From contig NC_134171.1 in assembly GCF_964188355.1 (NCBI RefSeq), positions 68,704,303 to 68,768,302 on the forward strand: 64,000 nucleotides of DNA, given 5' to 3'. Of the stretch, positions 57,271-64,000 are shown in pieces. The DNA comes from Buteo buteo. Lineage: Eukaryota; Chordata; Aves; Accipitriformes; Accipitridae. Below the pieces are notes generated by a model. The model was not told where the DNA came from. It was given only the letters and a program-made list of their open reading frames with translations, and did not search any database. A program made the translations under genes and the position numbers. Within the stretch, counting starts at the first letter, position 1. Every line of letters starts with the position of its first letter.

Positions 57271-60200
57271 GGTCCAAAGTTTCTACTGTTCTTGGTGTCT
57301 GTTCTGAGTCACATATTTGTTTTTCTCAGAGCATTTACCACTGCATGACACTTTAGGCGTTCAAAGTTCATTAGAGATGTAGCTGCTTATATGTCTGAAA
57401 ACCGGAAGCCATAGTCAAGCGCCCATGAAATAAGGAACACTGAATTAAGAACAACCTGTGAAAAGAATTGGTTTAAGCAACTACCAAACATCCTAATGGG
57501 ACTCTTTAGCAGAGCCCGAATAAGAACCAGCTTCTGCAGTGCAACATTTGGCTGAGGCTCCCTGTGCTCCAGACATTCTAGAACACCTTCCCTTTCAGTT
57601 GGACATCCTAGAAAAAGCTATTATAGGCTGGTTTAGAAGAAGGAATTTGTCAAGACAGAAGGATAATTTTAAAAGTTATGAGAAGGATAAACCAGCAGGA
57701 AATACTATTAAAATGGTGACGAATATGCTTAGTTTCCCCGGCTGCTACATCATCTCACCATTTGGGCTGACTGGTGCCTCTAACTTACCCCAGGACAGGC
57801 ACGACCCAGAGAGACCTTAGTGACATCTTCCCTGCTCCCGTAAGCACAGGCATTCAGCTGTCCAGAACAAATCTCCTGGGAGGTGTTTTTCTTCTCTAGC
57901 CCACAATTAAATGACTTCTTCACTGCCTCTTCCTGTTTATGCATTCCTCCTCCCCAGTGATTGGGCTCAGTGGCTGAAGCGTCACGTATTTCTGCATGGG
58001 ATGGCATCCTTCCTTCCTTCCCTCCTTAAAGTTACTTGCTTAACTTTTCTTCAGTGTATCTTAATTAGCACATTGCCAGCTTTAGGCAATAGGACACTTT
58101 CTCCTACTTAAAGCCTCCTTAAAATACAGTCACATAACTTTGCACATTACAGAGTATGAAAACATTTAATGATGAAAGCTCTTTTCAAGGTTTATTCTGT
58201 TAAACTTGATGAGATTTTCAATACCCCGCTGCGTTAAATCTCCACGTACATAGACAAATGCAACAAGAGGTTTAAGAATTAAATAGTTCAGGCTACACAG
58301 TCGGCATCTCAATTTGTTAGATTAGGGAAACGGCCTTGCACCTGCCCTGATTTTAGCACTGGGAGGTTAACTCAAGTTTCAAGGCATTAGCCTGAATGCA
58401 AATAAAATATGTTTACTCAGTTAGGTTTGAACATGCGTTGCCTCAGTTGCCTGATAGCCTACATGATACCATGACATTTGTAATTGTGTTGATTCTTACT
58501 GTTGGGTTAAACCTTAATACTATAACTTTTGGGGTATTTTTTGTGTGCAAAGAAAAAAAGGTGCAAAAATACAATATGTTTGAATTCTCTTGGGTTCATC
58601 CTGAGTGCAGTTAAAATGATCTTATTTACTCTTGGGTTTCTTATAAAGAATCTCATGTCAGGAAAAATTTTACATCAATTTCACACTCTTTCAGGCAGAA
58701 ATCTATTTGCCTGTGAGCTGGTGCCATGCCTGCAAAATCCTTAATTTCTAATTTCTGACTATCATTTTGTTGGAATTTACTGACAGCAGCCATCGCCCAT
58801 CCCAGCACCCAGCTTTTGCAGAGCACAGGTGCCATCAGCTCTTTGCAGCCCACCAGAAGCAGGCTCATGAAACAAACCGTGGCCAGTGTTCACCATACCC
58901 ACGTAGCAAAACTCAAAGGATGGTTCCTCTAAAAAAGTTTGTCTGACAGATCCGCATACGTCATTTTCTTGGCATCTATCTGTCAAATTATTTGGCAGTT
59001 GTCTCCATATGAATCGTAGCAGTTTAGCTGCAATAATTTCCAGATCAAAGCTGTCAATCACTAGGCAATTCCCACAAGGACATGCAAAAGGACCTGACGG
59101 GGAAATTATCTAAAGCTGCAATAATCTAGAAGATGTGATAAAGAAAAAAAGCAAGATTTCCCAAATTATATGGACGGAAGTTCAATTACTGTTTTCCTTT
59201 GTACAATTTAAGACAGTGAGCTATCATTGCCACTAGATCTGGAGGCAAAAATCTAGAAAGTGAATTGCAATTCATCTATTTCCTTGGCATTCCCTCCCTT
59301 TCCAATTAAATATGCTTTTCTTTTCTGCTCCATTATTCTGAGGAGGCAGTAAACCTCAGTCTAAATGAGCATTTACATGAAAATCAGAGCTCTCCGAGGC
59401 ATCCACTGAAACTCCTTTAATACAATATTTGCTTTAATTTGATTTTCTTTCTTGCCTGTGGGAGAGTTTCAATCACATTTGGTATGATTTATAATTGTAC
59501 GCCCCCTCCTCCTGCAGAGGTCATTCCCTTTCCTAAAACTGCATCATTTGACTAGAAAGAATTCCTTTTACAAGTAAACAGCTCAGCAATCAATATTGTC
59601 TACAGATGATAGGAAGCACAGTCCAATTTTTAATAGGGTCTCTCAAATGTCAAAAAAGCTCACTTTAATCTCCGAGAAGTATAATCAGTTTACATCACCT
59701 GCAGCCTCTTGGTTGTCTCCTTCAGAAAGACTGCTTTCTTGGGCTCACTGAATAATCTCTTCTACCCTATCTTATGAAGAATCCAGCTTTATCATACATA
59801 TTTCAAGCAATCTTTACTTTCCCGAATACAAGTGAATCAGGGAATCATATTCTGTGATTCTCATTAGTTTACCTCTCCACTTCAAAATATAAAATCACAT
59901 ACAAAGGGTTAGGATGTGAGCATCTTCTTAAAGATATTTAATCCTGCTTTCACGATAGCGATCTCACTTTGTTTTATTAAAATAATCTGCCACATGTTAT
60001 TGAAACTGTCTCTCAAAGAAACAAATACTTCTTCTAAAGAGCGTACATTGAAGAAATGTATTGCTCCAAGTATTAAAAAATAGTACTTAGCTTTGTAATT
60101 ATACAGATATACTAAGCCTTTACCAAACATGGAACAATGTGCAACTAAATAAAAGCTAAAGTCAGCAGCAGAAAAGCAAAACTCTAATAATAATGAAAAT

Positions 60201-61975
60201 AACTATTTTTTCTATTGCTAATCTATGCTATGCTATGCCAAAGCACCACCACGCCTGACAGCATACTGAACCCAAAGTAAAACATTTTGTTTCTCTAAAA
60301 CACATACACTGGGTCTGATTTTCTGTCCCCACATTTATCTCCACATGTTTTGTTGCATGTCTGCATGATACTACATAAACATATCATGAATTCATACATA
60401 CATACAGTAAAGTAAGCATCTAGCCACATCTGCACGTGTATCTTCTGCTTAGCTATATATGTGTAGTTGTGTGCTTACTGACCAGACATATAATGGATAG
60501 AAAAATTAGGGTCCATGTCTTTCAGTCAATATACATCCACAGATCTTGGGGTTCGAATTTTGTGAGATTCCTCTTTCTTGCAATCTGAAGCTCTTAACAA
60601 GTCATTATTGATCTCCTAAACAAACTGATCTCCCCTATTCACCTATCTCAGCTTCAAGACTTAGAGCTGTGGGAAAACCCAGGTGATTTCTGCATAGTTC
60701 TTTGGCTTCGGAACTTTGGGCTTTATTTTAGAAACAGTGTGCATCACCCAGCTTCAGGTCAGCTATTCCATCTGTGTTACTGGTTGGCTTAAAAACATTC
60801 CCTTCCCCACACTGCAAATGATGGCAGTCTTCCCAATTTTTTTTTCTCTTCTTGCTCTTAACAGAATATCTTTACAAGAAAGATAACAAACGTTGTATGT
60901 GCGCATTGCATGATAAAGACTAGTGCCGAGACAGCCAACCTGTCTCCAGAAACCAAGTGAGGGACCAAAAGTATGGTACCTCCTGAGTTAGCGTACCCTG
61001 TAAAATAAATTAATATGCATTTCTGTAATGTATATACTCTAACTTGTTTTACTTGCTTTTATAGCGGACATAGTCCAGCTGCATACAAAGAACATATATA
61101 TTTGCACATGGCTTCCAAGGGTCAAGCCGTTTCAGTTGACCGTGTTGTTAAAGCCAAGGCAAAAAACCACAAAGAATGCCTGCCAAGCACTGAGACAGGG
61201 TAAGGGTTGTGGCCTCTCAGGCTTGAGAAGCTCACATGAGGGGACATTCCCAAAGAATATGCAAACACATCATCAGCCAAAGATTTTCCTAATCAGAAAT
61301 CCCCTGCACCGCTCAGGAAATCCTGCCAGTCTGCAACAAAATGCCCAGAGCCATTGGCAACCTGAAGTGGTGAGCGAAACCACTGCGTGCCATGCCAGAG
61401 ATGCTATCTTACCCCATGGCACTTGGGAAAAGGCTAAAACTGCTGTAGCCCCCTTCCTGGGGATAAAGCTTTTGGCTGGACTGCTCTAGCTGACAGGACT
61501 TATCAGTCATGCTACTGATCAGTAAACCGCTTGTTGGTCTCTGCAGGTAAAGAGAGAGAGAGAGACCCTGAAATACATCATCCCCAAATCAAAGCTAAGT
61601 ATCAACAATACCGGTACCCGTATGCCACTCAGAAATGAAAGCTTATAGGAGATGGTGCCAGCTGACTTACACTGACATTGAGAAGAAAATCCGGAGAAGT
61701 GGTGTCTCCTAATTCTCTGGGCCACCCATTCGTCTGGTCACTGCCTGTCCTCATAATGCATCCCAAAACCTATTCCACCAGAGTGGTGGGATTTACCTTA
61801 AAACTTCCAGTTTAACTGATACCCTATCAGTCTGCTCAGTATCACACTCCCAAAATGTTCCTTTCTTTTTTCATCATACTAATAAAGTGAAGCTTCTTGT
61901 TTCCAGATATGTCCACTGCCCTGAAAGGAGAAGGCACCCTAAATGGATCAATGCACAAGCTTTGCTGCTCTGTGA
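57271..61975. other. gene-free AT-rich stretch
   Basis: No gene is supported. The segment 59250-59600 has a composition like a conserved non-coding element (CCAATTAAATATGC, GCTTTAATTTGATTTTC, GATTTATAATTG). A short (AG)n tract is at 61551-61565. The GGGGTTCGAATTT word near 60549 lacks any tRNA context. Confidence 0.45.
61551..61565. repeat. short (AG)n dinucleotide repeat
   Basis: Fifteen bases of perfect AG alternation, too short to be strongly unstable. Confidence 0.7.
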
Positions 61976-61980
61976 GTACG
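61976..61980. repeat. target-site duplication, left, LTR copy 3
   Basis: GTACG, against GTATG at 62575-62579. The single difference is C to T at a CpG, the commonest point mutation, so this is a decayed 5-bp duplication. Confidence 0.85.
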
Positions 61981-62574
61981 TGTCGTAGTTTAACCCCAGC
62001 CAGCAACTAAGCACCACACAGCTGCTCACTCACTCCCCTCACCCGGTGGGATGGGGGAGAGAATTGGGAAAGAAATAAAAGCAAAACTCTTGGGTTGAGA
62101 TAAGAACAGTTTACTAGGACAGAAAGGAAGAAAACAATTATGATAATAATAACAATAATAAAATGACAATAATAATGATAAAAGAATTGGAATATACAAA
62201 CAAGTGATGCACAATGCAATTGCTAACCACTTGCCGACTGATGACCAGTTAGTTCCCGAGCAGTGATCTGCACCCCCAGGCCAATTCCCCCCAGTTTATA
62301 TACTGGGCATGACGTCACATGGTATGGAATATCCCTTTGGCCAGTTTGGGTCAGCTGCCCTGGCTGTGTCCCCTCCCAACTTCTTGTGCCCCTCCAGCCT
62401 TCTTGCTGGCTGGGCATCAGAAGCTGAAAAACCCTTGACTTAGTATAAATGCTACTTAGCAACAACTGAAAACACCAGTGTGTTATCAACATTACTCTCA
62501 TACTAAATCCAAACCATAACACTGTATCAGCTACTAGAAAGAAAATTAACTCTATCCCAGCTGAAACCAGGACA
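61981..62574 (-). mobile_element. solo LTR copy 3, endogenous retrovirus (ERVL-like)
   Basis: A 594-bp LTR on the minus strand; on plus it opens TGTCGTAGTTTAACCCCAGC and closes CAGCTGAAACCAGGACA. A 5-bp duplication with one CpG-type mismatch flanks it. It carries a TATA box (complement of TATATAAA, 62295-62302) and just upstream of it a perfect CRE palindrome TGACGTCA (62310-62317), which is broken in copies 1 and 2. It shares with copy 1 the GTTATGGTTTGGATTTAGTATGAG-type block and the longer AACACACTGGTG form, marking a common subfamily. No internal genes remain on either side. Confidence 0.95.
62295..62317 (-). promoter_or_regulatory. LTR TATA box plus CRE palindrome (copy 3)
   Basis: On the minus strand TGACGTCA (62310-62317) is followed by TATATAAA (62295-62302). 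The octamer is the exact consensus for CREB/ATF. Its aligned positions are ATGTCA-like in copies 1 and 2. If the LTR is still transcribed, this copy is the most likely to respond to CREB/ATF factors. Confidence 0.5.
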
Positions 62575-62579
62575 GTATG
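62575..62579. repeat. target-site duplication, right, LTR copy 3
   Basis: GTATG, against GTACG at 61976-61980. Confidence 0.85.
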
Positions 62580-64000
62580 TGTTGTTGCCTTACAGTAACT
62601 TCTGCCATGCCTTCGATTGCCTTTATGAATGCCTTTGTCATAGCAAGCTTTTCCTGTGATAAGCAACATTTTCAACAGTGTTCATTTCAATCTGTAGGCA
62701 TTAGCCGTGGGACAAATCTGCTGGTTTTTCTTATGGAAACCCCATTGTCCTTGAAAAGAAGATATCCATTCACCTGAATCAGGGCTATGTCAGAATATTA
62801 TTAACTTTAAATCCAACAAGTAAAAATAGCAGGGATGCACAGCAATAACTGGAATCATATTTAATATTACATTCTAGCAAGCCCTGAAGCGACATAATTA
62901 TGTGGCCACTTCTGCATCAAACAAAGAATAACTACGGAACACACTTTCAGGCATATGCTGTCATTTACAGATGCTTTTTGGATAAGATTTGTAACATGTA
63001 AGTCTGTAGCATCCCCCTTCCTTTCAGCTATTACAGAGCTGCAGGGAGCTCGAGAAGCAGAGGCAAAGGAGGATGAAGGAGAGCCATTTCTCTGGTTTTG
63101 ACAGACTCTTATTTGTCACCTCCAACTAAGGTTTCTTTGAACTGCTCTCCCTACTGGTCCATAAAAAGAGTGTCATGTCTTATTCCTTACCAGGGTCACT
63201 GGAACATAGTGTTGGAGACCCTCAAATATTGGCTGTGAAGGGACCTTATAAGAAACACCTTTCTCAATTCACGTGAGCTATATAACGTTACCTTTCCACC
63301 TGAGGATCGATTTATCTCTGCCAGTCCTTTCCCACCTTCATGGAAATAAACTTTCAGTACAAGCGTTGTGAATGATTGCCCCCCTGTTACAAACCCTAAG
63401 TGGTATTCAAAAACTCCTGCCAGTCTCTTCTCACCAAACCATACCCCTGAAGCCCTGGACCCAGACTGAGCTAACAGGAAATTATCAAAGGGATGCTTCA
63501 AATGAAGGACATTCCTCCTACCTCCTTTCTCCGGTTCCACTTCTATCCTATTTTGACCACTACTGTTCTCAACTCTCTGTCACCCTACGGCAGCGGTCCA
63601 GGGTCACACGCTACAGAAATCTCACCCACTCTGTACTTCGAGCTCTGTCTCACCATTGACTCTCTAGCTACTGCAGGTGAAGGGGTCTCAGAGGGAGAGG
63701 GACCAGCTCGAGACTGCAGAGATCCCCCTGCTCTCCCAGCTAGGATGCTGAGCCCCCCACATCAATGCAGACACTGGCCCTCTTTCAGTTCAGTGCCCTG
63801 TGAAAACGGAGTCTTCTGAAGGAGCGTTCCAAGTCCCCCATTTCATTGGCCAGATTTCCCAATCTTTTGTGGTATCTCCCCAGGTATTGCTACCCACCTT
63901 AGTAGATACCAGTACTGAAACCTCCACAAAGACCCAAATGGAAAGGGAAAATGACAGGCTTTTGTTGGTGTGCTCCAATCGTCGATAGGGCTGGGATGGA
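62580..64000. other. gene-free stretch
   Basis: No gene is supported to the end of the window. ORFs at 63196-63540 (-), 63372-63659 (+) and 63493-63819 (+) overlap each other in different frames and show no domain or splice structure. Confidence 0.45.

Noticed and set aside
60540..60570. GGGGTTCGAATTT resembling a tRNA T-loop (B box)
   Set aside because: No A box, acceptor stem or cloverleaf can be formed around it.
62223..62675. 150-codon minus ORF running through LTR copy 3
   Set aside because: LTR-derived plus flank, same reason as for copy 1.
1..64000. Known microRNA genes and clustered system-like gene arrangements
   Set aside because: I looked for familiar mature microRNA words and for adjacent co-oriented genes; none was found. 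Low-similarity or lineage-specific microRNAs cannot be excluded by eye.

Overview
The window looks like avian nuclear DNA: AT-rich, gene-poor and lightly loaded with repeats. I find no protein-coding gene, tRNA, rRNA or CRISPR array that I can support. Open reading frames are short (219 codons at most), overlap freely on both strands, and match no domain I recognise. The best reading is intergenic desert or the inside of one or more very long introns. The bird assignment rests on two CR1 LINE 3' ends with the usual avian 3' UTR wording and on three copies of an LTR that I know as common in bird genomes. That LTR hints at a non-galliform (neoavian) host, but only weakly.

Layout. Around 0.7-1.13 kb is a CpG-bearing patch with a TATA-like box, a CRE/E-box composite, a well-placed ATG and an excellent splice donor; it is the best candidate for a real (alternative first) exon. 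At 5.0 kb is a 21-bp minisatellite and at 6.4 kb a tandem of GC boxes. From 9 to 20 kb the DNA is AT-rich, with MIR-like and palindromic ancient amniote repeats. A CR1 3' end at 15.4-15.5 kb runs directly into an 11-copy CTTCT microsatellite. Solo LTR copy 1 lies at 20,095-20,688 (+). A weak exon-like segment is at 27.7 kb. An old CR1-type LINE on the minus strand covers about 33.58-34.01 kb. A second weak exon-like segment is at 44.7 kb. A palindromic ancient element lies at 48.0 kb and a young-looking CR1 3' end (minus) at 55.4 kb. Solo LTR copy 2 is at 56,509-57,093 (+) and copy 3 at 61,981-62,574 (-).

The clearest result is the LTR set. All three are complete solo LTRs starting TG and ending CA. 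Each is flanked by a 5-bp target-site duplication: TACTT, GTTAG, and GTACG/GTATG. Copies 1 and 3 share diagnostic sequence that copy 2 lacks, so at least two subfamilies inserted here. A 5-bp duplication fits a class III (ERVL-like) element. No internal retroviral genes remain.

I looked for an undescribed biological system and do not see one. What merits follow-up is regulatory or evolutionary: the exon candidate at 1 kb, LTRs carrying promoter motifs, AT-rich blocks dense in homeodomain-type sites that resemble conserved non-coding elements, and simple repeats likely to be polymorphic.
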